From Caulobacteraceae bacterium (GTDB lineage Bacteria > Pseudomonadota > Alphaproteobacteria > Caulobacterales > Caulobacteraceae): a stretch of DNA of 64,000 nt. Of the stretch, positions 46,453-54,516 are shown one piece after another (the first letter of the stretch is position 1; each line of letters opens with the position of its first letter). Made by a program: the position numbers and the translations under genes. The stretch is from the NCBI GenBank assembly GCA_027452265.1, contig DAIDGR010000074.1, forward strand, positions 1-64,000, written 5' to 3'. Under the pieces are notes generated by a model, which worked only from the letters and a program-made list of their open reading frames with translations, searched no databases and was not told the DNA's origin.

Positions 46453-48915
46453 GTGGATGCGAGGTCCCCGGGCGTGCGGCGTCTTAGGCTGATCCTGTCG
46501 ATTTTGGCGCTTACGCTGCTCGGCTCAATTGGCGCCGCGGCGGCGCCCCCGGAAGCCCTGCGCATTCCCGATGCGGACATCCAGGCGGCGATCAGCCAGG
46601 CGGATATGCAGCTGCATGACGCCGGCGCCGGCTATCGAACGGCCAGCCTCAGCGATCTGGAGATCAAGTCGCGTCTGGCCGAGATCGACGCGGTTCAGCC
46701 GCGCCTGCAGGCGGTTCTTGGCGAGACGACGACCCGTCTGCGCGATGTCGAGGCGCGTCAGGCCCAGCTTGGCCCCCCGCCACCCAAGGGCGTGCGCGAG
46801 GACCACGCCGTCGAGGCGCTGAGGCGGCGCTTCGAACGGGCCGTGACCATTCTGGGAGACGATCAGCACCAGATTCAGGTGCTCCAGGTGGAAGCGCAGC
46901 AGATCAGCGATGTTCTGACCCGTCGCCTGAAGACCAATTTCGACACGCGGCTCTATTCCCAGAGCCGGTCCCTACTCGATCCCGACCTCTGGCGAATGCT
47001 GGCGACGGACGGACCGAGCGATCTGGGGCGCATCGCGGACGCCTTGGCCGACCAGACGGACGCCTACAACCAGAACTCCGCCGCCAACGCCCAGGTGACC
47101 CTCATCGCGGCCGCCGCCCTGGCCCTGTTGATCCTGGGCCCGATACGTATCCTGGCCCTCAATCTGGGCCTTCGCCGGGCCGCGCGCGACGAGACCCGTT
47201 CCGCCCTGACCCGGTCCTGGCTGGCCCTCTGGCGGGTGCTGGTGGGAACCGCGACGCCGCTCCTGGCCGGCCTGTTGATGCGGGGGGCGTTGCAAAATGT
47301 GCAGGCCCTCTCGGATGTGGGCGAGACGGTGGTCGCGCTGCTGGTGCGCACCGTGACCTTCGCGGCCTTCATCGACAGCCTCGGTCGCGCCGTGCTCTCC
47401 CCCGGCCATGACGAGTGGCGCCTGGCGCCGATCTCCGACTCCGTGGCGCGACGCCTCGGTCTGTTTCCCACCCTGATCGGGATCAGCTCAGCCCTGAGCG
47501 CCTTCGCCGGGGGGTTCGACGCGGCGGTCGGGGTCAGTCTTGCCGGGCAGGTGGTGATCGATAACGCCGCCGTGGCGCTTGAGATCGGCGTCGTGGCAGT
47601 CGGCCTGGCGGCGGCGGGGAGAGCGCGGATCGCTCAGCTCGTCGCCGGTGAATCGGGCGGCAATTCGCGTCTGCCCTGGGTCCTGGCGGCCCTCGCCGGA
47701 TGGCTGTGCGTACTCACGGCGATCGGCGCCGACCTTCTCGGTTACCTCGCCTTTTCCGGCTTCGTCATCCGCGAGGCCGTGTGGGCCGGGGCGGTGCTCG
47801 CCCTGATCTTCCTGGTCTTTCGTTTGGTGGACGAGGCCATCCCGACCTTCCTGGCGCCGGACCACCCCATGGGCGCGGCGCTGGAGACCGCGCTCGTCCT
47901 GTCGCCCGAGGCGATTGAGCAGATCGGGGTTCTGACGAGCGGACTGGCGCGCCTGGCCCTTCTGGCCTTCGCCCTGGTCGCCGTCATGGCGCCGTTCGGG
48001 GCCAGCGCCGGCGACATCTTCGGCCGCGTCGCGCCGACCAGTCTGGTGCTGCATCTGGGCCAGGTGACGATTTCACCCGGCGCCGTGCTGGGGGCGCTCG
48101 CCCTGTTTCTGATCGGCCTATTCATGACCCGGGCGGTGCGCCGTTGGCTGGAGCGGCGTTACCTGCCCAAGACCCAGCTCGACATGGGCGTGCGCACGTC
48201 CCTGGCCATTGGCGTCAGCTATCTGGGCGCCACGATCGCCATCATCGTCGCCTTCGCCTCCCTGGGCCTCAGCCTCAGTCAGATCACCCTGTTCGCCAGC
48301 GCCCTGTCCGTGGGCATCGGCTTTGGCCTGCAGTCGATCATCGGCAATTTCGTTTCCGGCCTGATCCTTCTGGCCGAACGGCCGGTGCGGGTCGGGGACT
48401 GGGTGGCGATCGGCGACCTGGAAGGGGATGTGCGCAAGATCTCCGTGCGCGCCACCGAGATCGAGATGGCCGACCGCTCGCGCCTGATCGTGCCCAACAG
48501 CGAACTCGTCACCAAGACGGTGCGCAACGTCACCCACGCCTCGGCCACGGGGCGGGTGCGCATTGTGCTCAAGGTCACCGCCTCGGCCGATCCCATCCAG
48601 GTGCGCGACCTGCTCATGGCCCGGATCGCTGCGCACAAGGATCTGCTCAAGCAGCCCGCGCCCGGGGTGTTTCTGACCAATGTCGTGGACGGCGCCCTGG
48701 AGTTCACCTGCCTCGCCTATGTGCGCTCGCCGCGAGACGCTTTCCGGGTCAAGAGCGAGCTGCTGTTCCAGATCGTACCCGACCTCAGCGCCGAGGGGAT
48801 CGCTCTTTCGAGCGCCACCACGGTCGTCAATCTGGGTCTGGGCGAGCGGATGATCGAGCCGGACTCTCATCCCGCGCCGCCGCCGCGCAAAAGCCGGACC
48901 AAGCGTCCGCGCTGA
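46453..48915 (+). CDS. DUF3772-type MscS family mechanosensitive channel
   Basis: Long periplasmic N-terminus; C-terminal SVGIGFGLQSIIGNFVSGLILLAERPVRVGDWVAIGDLEGDVRKISVRATEIEMADRSRLIVPNSELVTKTVRNVTH, MscS core. Confidence 0.92.
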   Translation: MDARSPGVRRLRLILSILALTLLGSIGAAAAPPEALRIPDADIQAAISQADMQLHDAGAGYRTASLSDLEIKSRLAEIDAVQPRLQAVLGETTTRLRDVEARQAQLGPPPPKGVREDHAVEALRRRFERAVTILGDDQHQIQVLQVEAQQISDVLTRRLKTNFDTRLYSQSRSLLDPDLWRMLATDGPSDLGRIADALADQTDAYNQNSAANAQVTLIAAAALALLILGPIRILALNLGLRRAARDETRSALTRSWLALWRVLVGTATPLLAGLLMRGALQNVQALSDVGETVVALLVRTVTFAAFIDSLGRAVLSPGHDEWRLAPISDSVARRLGLFPTLIGISSALSAFAGGFDAAVGVSLAGQVVIDNAAVALEIGVVAVGLAAAGRARIAQLVAGESGGNSRLPWVLAALAGWLCVLTAIGADLLGYLAFSGFVIREAVWAGAVLALIFLVFRLVDEAIPTFLAPDHPMGAALETALVLSPEAIEQIGVLTSGLARLALLAFALVAVMAPFGASAGDIFGRVAPTSLVLHLGQVTISPGAVLGALALFLIGLFMTRAVRRWLERRYLPKTQLDMGVRTSLAIGVSYLGATIAIIVAFASLGLSLSQITLFASALSVGIGFGLQSIIGNFVSGLILLAERPVRVGDWVAIGDLEGDVRKISVRATEIEMADRSRLIVPNSELVTKTVRNVTHASATGRVRIVLKVTASADPIQVRDLLMARIAAHKDLLKQPAPGVFLTNVVDGALEFTCLAYVRSPRDAFRVKSELLFQIVPDLSAEGIALSSATTVVNLGLGERMIEPDSHPAPPPRKSRTKRPR

Positions 48916-49007
48916 CGCCAGGGGGAGCGGCTCATCTCTCAGTCGACGCCGCGCCGTGCTGGGCTTAACCTCGCCTCGAGGACGGGTCCAACCGTTGGAG
49001 GATTGCC

Positions 49008-49445
49008 ATGATGATTGCACGCACCCTTGTTCTGGCTCTGGCCGCAAGCGGGGCCCTGGCCCTGGCGACCCAGGCCGGCGCCGAGACCCTTCGCTACACC
49101 GCCACGCTTGATGGCGCTCATGAGACGCCGCCCAATGACTCGCACGGGCACGGCATGGCCGACGTCACCTATGACACGGAGACCCATGCGATCTCCTGGA
49201 ACGTGACCTTTGACGGCCTCACCGGGCCGGCCACCATGGCGCACATCCACGGCCCAGCGCCGGTGGGCAAGGCGGCCGGCGTCGTCGTGCCGCTCGGCAT
49301 GGCCCCCAAGAGCCCGACCTCGGGCCAGGCGACCCTGACCGACGTGCAGGCGAACGATCTGAAACAGGGTCTTCTCTATGTGAACGTGCACACCGCCGCC
49401 CATCCGGCTGGCGAGATCCGCGGTCAGCTGACCCCCGCGCCCTGA
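49008..49445 (+). CDS. CHRD domain protein
   Basis: TLRYTATLDGAHETPPNDSHGHGMADVTYDTETHAISWNVTFDGLTGPATMAHIHGPAPVGKAAGVVVPL; HTAAHPAGEIRGQL. Confidence 0.92.
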   Translation: MMIARTLVLALAASGALALATQAGAETLRYTATLDGAHETPPNDSHGHGMADVTYDTETHAISWNVTFDGLTGPATMAHIHGPAPVGKAAGVVVPLGMAPKSPTSGQATLTDVQANDLKQGLLYVNVHTAAHPAGEIRGQLTPAP

Positions 49446-49511
49446 GGCCTCTGGCCCCGCGCCCGTGTCCGGTCTAAGCCCTGCGGCAATGGCTGGACGC
49501 GGGAGAGCGGG

Positions 49512-50948
49512 ATGACCGGAAGGGTGAGCGGGATTGGGGCCGTGGGCGCCGCCTTGGGGCTGCTGTCGGCGGCCGGCGCCTGGGCTCAGGCGGCCCCCGC
49601 CGCGACGCCCGTCCCACCCACGCCCTATGTCGCGCTCGGTCGCGATCTCCTCAAGGGCCTGGTCGAGATCGACACCACCCACGCCCACGGGTCGACCGCC
49701 GCGGCGCAATATCTGGCGGGCCGCTTCCTCGCCGCGGGCTTCCCCGCCGCCGACGTCCAGGTCCTTGCGCCTTCCGACCATCCCACCAAGGGCAATCTGG
49801 TGGTGCGCCTGCACGGGACCGGAGCGGGCGCGCCGGTGATGTTCCTGGGGCACCTGGACGTGGTCGAGGCCAATCGCGCCGACTGGACCTATGATCCGTT
49901 CAAGCTGACCGTGGTCGATGGCTATGCCTATGGCCGCGGGACCGAGGACATGAAGAGCGGCGACGCCGCCATGGCCGACGCCCTGATCCGGCTGCATGAC
50001 TCCGGCTTCAAGCCGGCCCGCGACATCATCGTCGCCTTCACCGCCGACGAGGAAGCCGGCGGCGACGCCAGCGGCATCGACTGGCTTCTCAAGACCCACC
50101 GGCCCCTGATCGACGCCGGCCTGGTGATCAATCCCGATGGCGGCGAGGCCGGGCTGAAGGACGGAAAGCGGCTCTACCTGGCGATCCAGACCAGCGAGAA
50201 GGTGTTCGCCACCTTCCGCCTGGAGGCTCACGACAAGGGGGGGCACAGCTCACGGCCGACGCCGGCCAATCCGATCTACCACATGGCCGCCGCCCTCGAC
50301 CGGCTCAGCCAATACAGCTTTCCGGTAGACCTGACGCCGACCACCAAGGCCTATTTCAAGGCCCGCGCCGGCCTGGAGAGCGGGCAGGTCCGAGCGGATA
50401 TGGAGGAGGTCGCCGCTGGTCATCCCTCGGCCGCCGCTCTGGCGCGCCTGTCGCGCGAGGTGGAGACCAATATCGACCTTCGCACCACCTGCGTCGCGAC
50501 GGTGATCAAGGGCGGCCAGGGCGAGAGCGCCTTGCCCGAGGACGTGTCCGCCCTGGTGCAGTGCCGGGTCATGCCCGATGAGCCGATCGCCGATGTCGAG
50601 GCCAGGTTGCGCGCCGTGATCGCCGATCCGACGGTCCAGATGACCGTCTACACCGCGCCCGAACTCTCGCCGCCCTCGCCCCTCTCGCCCAAGGTGACCC
50701 AGGCGGTGGCGGAGGTGACCCATTCCATGTGGCCAGGCCTGACCCTGTTGCCGGAGCTCTCCGCCGGAGCCACCGACAGCGCCTTCACCCGCGCCGCAGG
50801 CATCCCCTCCTATGGCGTCGACGGCGACTTCGTGGACCTCGACGACTCCCGCGCCCACGGCCGGGACGAGCGGGTCAATCTCGTCGCCTTCGATCAGGAC
50901 CTGGAGTTCATCTACCGGCTGATGAAGACCCTGGGCTTGGAGTCGTGA
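49512..50948 (+). CDS. M20/M25/M40 family metallo-hydrolase (secreted)
   Basis: APVMFLGHLDVVEANRADWTYDPFKLTVVDGYAYGRGTEDMKSGDAAMADALIRLHDSGFKPARDIIVAFTADEEAGG. Confidence 0.93.
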   Translation: MTGRVSGIGAVGAALGLLSAAGAWAQAAPAATPVPPTPYVALGRDLLKGLVEIDTTHAHGSTAAAQYLAGRFLAAGFPAADVQVLAPSDHPTKGNLVVRLHGTGAGAPVMFLGHLDVVEANRADWTYDPFKLTVVDGYAYGRGTEDMKSGDAAMADALIRLHDSGFKPARDIIVAFTADEEAGGDASGIDWLLKTHRPLIDAGLVINPDGGEAGLKDGKRLYLAIQTSEKVFATFRLEAHDKGGHSSRPTPANPIYHMAAALDRLSQYSFPVDLTPTTKAYFKARAGLESGQVRADMEEVAAGHPSAAALARLSREVETNIDLRTTCVATVIKGGQGESALPEDVSALVQCRVMPDEPIADVEARLRAVIADPTVQMTVYTAPELSPPSPLSPKVTQAVAEVTHSMWPGLTLLPELSAGATDSAFTRAAGIPSYGVDGDFVDLDDSRAHGRDERVNLVAFDQDLEFIYRLMKTLGLES

Positions 50949-50958
50949 CGCGCCGGGC

Positions 50959-51156
50959 CTAACCCCCGCGCACCATGTTCACCAGGTGGGCGAGGACGGC
51001 GACGATAGCCATCACACCCAGCAGCATCAGAAACCGCCAGGGCGCCCAGCGTGGCTTGAGCGTCAGGAGGGGCCGGGGCTGCGCACCCATGAAGCCGAAG
51101 AACAACGTCGCCAGCACCACCGCGCCGAGGATCGCCAGGGTCTCGCCGACGCCCAT
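50959..51156 (-). CDS. Hypothetical small two-TM membrane protein
   Basis: 65-aa ORF with two hydrophobic segments; stop abuts the upstream pdeM-like gene. Confidence 0.6.
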   Translation of the reverse strand: MGVGETLAILGAVVLATLFFGFMGAQPRPLLTLKPRWAPWRFLMLLGVMAIVAVLAHLVNMVRGG

Positions 51157-51833
51157 CAGTCGGCCGCCAGGGCGGCGAAGGCCACCGGATGCACGCGCTC
51201 GCCATGAAGCACCCCGGCCAGGGGCGCGCGGCTGAACAGGCCGGCGAAGGCGGTGTCGCGGATATTCAGACCTCCGGTCAGGGCGCCGAAGGCCGGCAGG
51301 ATGATCCGCTCTCCGTCGGTGACGAAGCAGCGCCGTCGCAGGCGCCCGGTCCGCCCCTTGAGCTTGGCGCAGGGGTGAAGATGGCCCGCCACCTCGCCCG
51401 GCGCCGCCCTGGGCCTCGGCTCATGGACGAAGGTCAGGCCCTCCAGCTCCAGATCCGCCAGCGCCTCGCCAGGCAGGGGGCCCGGCCCTGCGGCGTCGTG
51501 ATTGCCGAGCACCCAGACCAGGCGTCGCCGGTTCGCCAGGCAGGCCAGGCGCGCACGCGCTTCGGGCGCCAGGCGGGCCTCGGCGGCTGCGTCATGCAGG
51601 GTGTCGCCCAGGAGCACGACCAGGGTCGGATCGAGGGCCTCGACCTCGGTCTCCAGGCGCGAGAGCGTCTCGGCTGTGTCGAACGGGGGCAGCATCTGGC
51701 CGCGCGCGGCATAGGCCGAGCCTTTCTCCAGGTGCAGATCGGCGACGATCAGGGCCCGCGCACCATCCAGCCACAGGGCCCCGCTCGCGCGGCATTCGGC
51801 CGCCGCGCCGTTGACGCGAATCCGAAGGCTCAT
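51156..51833 (-). CDS. pdeM: Ligase-associated DNA damage response metallophosphoesterase PdeM
   Basis: ALIVADLHLEKGSAYAARGQMLPPFDTAETLSRLETEVEALDPTLVVLLGDTLHDA; WVLGNHD; overlaps the Lhr-like gene. Confidence 0.9.
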   Translation of the reverse strand: MSLRIRVNGAAAECRASGALWLDGARALIVADLHLEKGSAYAARGQMLPPFDTAETLSRLETEVEALDPTLVVLLGDTLHDAAAEARLAPEARARLACLANRRRLVWVLGNHDAAGPGPLPGEALADLELEGLTFVHEPRPRAAPGEVAGHLHPCAKLKGRTGRLRRRCFVTDGERIILPAFGALTGGLNIRDTAFAGLFSRAPLAGVLHGERVHPVAFAALAAD

Positions 51834-54433
51834 GGCCCCGATTGCTCCGCGTTCCCGATGTCCATCCGCTCGTCCCCCACGGCGCGCGCGATCAGATCCT
51901 GCGTCCAGCGCTGGGCGTCGTACCCGGCCGAGGCGTCCTCCAGGATCAGGCTCGCCGCCGATTGCCCAGGAGAGGCCTGACGCCCAATCTCGGCGATCAC
52001 CGAGACGGAAAAGGGCGAGAGCCGCTCCAGCGCCTGATGCCTGATCTTGCCCCTGATTCGACAGAGGAGGTCGGCGAGGCGGGCGATGTCGATCATGCCC
52101 TGGGCGGCGTCCTCCCGGGCGCAGCGCAAAAGCAGGTGATCGCTCTGGTGCCGCCGCAACACCTCGTAGATCAGGTCGGTGGAGATATTCACCTGGCGCG
52201 AGGTCTTTTCGCCGCCCGCAAATCGACGCTCGATCAGACCAGAGATCAGGGCGCAGGCCTTGAAGGCGCTCTTCATCAGCGGGCTCTCGTCCAGCCACGC
52301 CTCCAGGTCGTCGCCCAGCATGTCCTCTTCAAACAGGGCGTCCATGTCGAGGTTCGCGAGGTCGCGCACCGTCCAGATGGCCAGCGCGTAGTCGTTGCAG
52401 ACAAAGCCCACCGGCCCCACCCGCAATCGCTCCAGGCGCCGGGTCAGGAGCATGCACAGCGTGGTGTGGGCAAGCCGCCCCTCGAACGGATAGGCGACCA
52501 GAAAGTGACGCTGACCGTGGGGAAATGTCTCCACCAACATCTCGTCTGGCGCGGGGATGATCGAGCGTTCGCGCTGGAGGCCGAGCCACTCGGCGACATC
52601 GGCGGGGAGGGCGCTCCAGCGGCTCTCGTCCGACATCATCGCCCGCACCTTGGCCGCGAGAAAGGTGGAGAGGGCGAACTTTGACCCGCCCCAGGACGGC
52701 ATCCGCGCCTCCTCGCCGGGCGCGGGGCTGACCAGCACCTCGGTCCCGGTCACCCCCTCCAGTCGCCAGGTCTGGCCAGCGAAGACGAAGGTATCGCCGA
52801 TCTCCAGAACGTCGAGGTACCCCTCCTCGACCTCGCCGATCTTGCGCCCGCCCCGCGTCTGGGGTCCGATCTTGCGTCCGCCCTTGGCGGAGACCACCCG
52901 GACGGCCAGCATGGCGGCCGAGACAATGGCCCCGACATTGAGGCGATGGCGCAGCACGGTCTCGCGGTTGCGCGCGACAAGCCGGCCGTCGCTGCGCCGC
53001 ACGATGCGCGCGAAGCGATCATAGGCGCGAAGGGCGTAGCCGCCGGTCGCCGCCAGATCGAGGGCCGCGTCGAACCCGGACCGCTCCAGGCTCGCATAGG
53101 GGCCCGCGTTCCGCACCTCTTCATAAAGGGCGTCCGGATCGCACGGTTCGGAACAGGTCAGGCCCATGAGGTGTTGAGCCAGAACATCCAACGCCCCCTG
53201 GCGGGGCCTCTCATGGTCGAACGCGCTCTCGGCTATGGCCTCACGGGCGGCCTGGCATTCCAGCATCTCGAAGCGGTTGGCGGGCACGAACAGGGCGCGG
53301 CTGGCCTCATCCAGCCGGTGATTGGCCCGGCCGATCCGCTGCACCATGCGCGAGGCGCCCTTGGGTGTGGCCACCTGGATGACGAGGTCCACATCGCCCC
53401 AGTCGACGCCAAGGTCGAGCGTCGAGGTACAGACCACGGCGCGCAGCTCGCCCCGGCTCATGGCCGCCTCCACCTTGCGCCTCTGTTCGGCGGCGAGGGA
53501 GCCGTGGTGCAGGGCAATGGGCAGGTTGTCCTCGTTCAGCCGCCACAGCTCCTGGAAGGCGAATTCGGCCTGGAAGCGGGTGTTGACGAAGACCAGCGCC
53601 GAGCGCGCCTGCCGAATGGCGTCATAGACCTCGGCCATGGCATGGTGGGCGGTGTGGCCCACCCAGGGCACGCGGCCTTGCGAGAGCAGGAGATCGACCA
53701 CGGGCGGCGCTCCGCCCGCGCCGCGCACCAGGCTTACCGGCCGCGCCGGGTCAGGCGAGAGCCAGTCCTGGATCAGCCCTGGCTCGGCCACCGTGGCCGA
53801 CAGCCCGATCAGGGTCATATCCGGCGCCAAGGCGCTCAGGCGGGCGAGCCCGAGCGCCAGGAGGTCTCCGCGCTTGCTGGGCCACAGGGCGTGAACCTCG
53901 TCGATCACCACCCGCCGAAGGTCCGCGAAATAGCTCCGCGCGCCCTCCCAGGCGAGAAAAAGGGCCAGCTGCTCGGGTGTTGTGAGGAGGATATCGGGGG
54001 GCGCACGCCTCTGCCGCTCGCGCCGCCCCACGCCCGTATCGCCGGTGCGGGACTCGATGGCGATGGAAAGGCCCATCTGCGTGACCGGAGCGAGGAGATT
54101 GCGCTCCACATCCACGGCCAGAGCTTTGAGCGGCGAGATGTACAGGGTGTGCAGGCCTCTCGCCCCGGCCTCGCCGGGCCTCCGCGGCGGCCGCCCCGCC
54201 AACTCCACCAGACTTGGGAGGAACCCCGCCAGGGTCTTGCCCCCGCCCGTCGGCGCGATCAGCAGAGCATGACGCCCGGCCCGCGCCTCCGCCAGGACCG
54301 CAAGCTGATGCGGCCTGGGCGTCCAGCCGCGCGCGGCGAACCAGGCGGCGAAGGGTTCGGGCAAGGGGGCGCAGGCGCCTGGCGGGCCATCCGCGCAGGT
54401 TGAGATCAGAGCTTGGGCCGCGGCGCCGTTCAT
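51830..54433 (-). CDS. Ligase-associated DEXH box helicase (Lhr-Core-like)
   Basis: RPHQLAVLAEARAGRHALLIAPTGGGKTLAGFLPSLVEL; RRVVIDEVHALWPSKRGDLLALGLARL; VCTSTLDLGVDWGDVDLVIQVATPKGASRMVQRIGRANHR. Confidence 0.94.
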   Translation of the reverse strand: MNGAAAQALISTCADGPPGACAPLPEPFAAWFAARGWTPRPHQLAVLAEARAGRHALLIAPTGGGKTLAGFLPSLVELAGRPPRRPGEAGARGLHTLYISPLKALAVDVERNLLAPVTQMGLSIAIESRTGDTGVGRRERQRRAPPDILLTTPEQLALFLAWEGARSYFADLRRVVIDEVHALWPSKRGDLLALGLARLSALAPDMTLIGLSATVAEPGLIQDWLSPDPARPVSLVRGAGGAPPVVDLLLSQGRVPWVGHTAHHAMAEVYDAIRQARSALVFVNTRFQAEFAFQELWRLNEDNLPIALHHGSLAAEQRRKVEAAMSRGELRAVVCTSTLDLGVDWGDVDLVIQVATPKGASRMVQRIGRANHRLDEASRALFVPANRFEMLECQAAREAIAESAFDHERPRQGALDVLAQHLMGLTCSEPCDPDALYEEVRNAGPYASLERSGFDAALDLAATGGYALRAYDRFARIVRRSDGRLVARNRETVLRHRLNVGAIVSAAMLAVRVVSAKGGRKIGPQTRGGRKIGEVEEGYLDVLEIGDTFVFAGQTWRLEGVTGTEVLVSPAPGEEARMPSWGGSKFALSTFLAAKVRAMMSDESRWSALPADVAEWLGLQRERSIIPAPDEMLVETFPHGQRHFLVAYPFEGRLAHTTLCMLLTRRLERLRVGPVGFVCNDYALAIWTVRDLANLDMDALFEEDMLGDDLEAWLDESPLMKSAFKACALISGLIERRFAGGEKTSRQVNISTDLIYEVLRRHQSDHLLLRCAREDAAQGMIDIARLADLLCRIRGKIRHQALERLSPFSVSVIAEIGRQASPGQSAASLILEDASAGYDAQRWTQDLIARAVGDERMDIGNAEQSGP

Positions 54434-54516
54434 CGGCCCTGCATATCATGTTCCCGGTTTGTGCGGACGCAGGTTTGGGCGTCGCCTCCCGTCGCGACCA
54501 GTGCTAGGCCGGGGAC

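Noticed and set aside
52946-54403. 485-aa plus-strand ORF antisense to the Lhr-like helicase
   Set aside because: Spurious open frame caused by GC3 bias.
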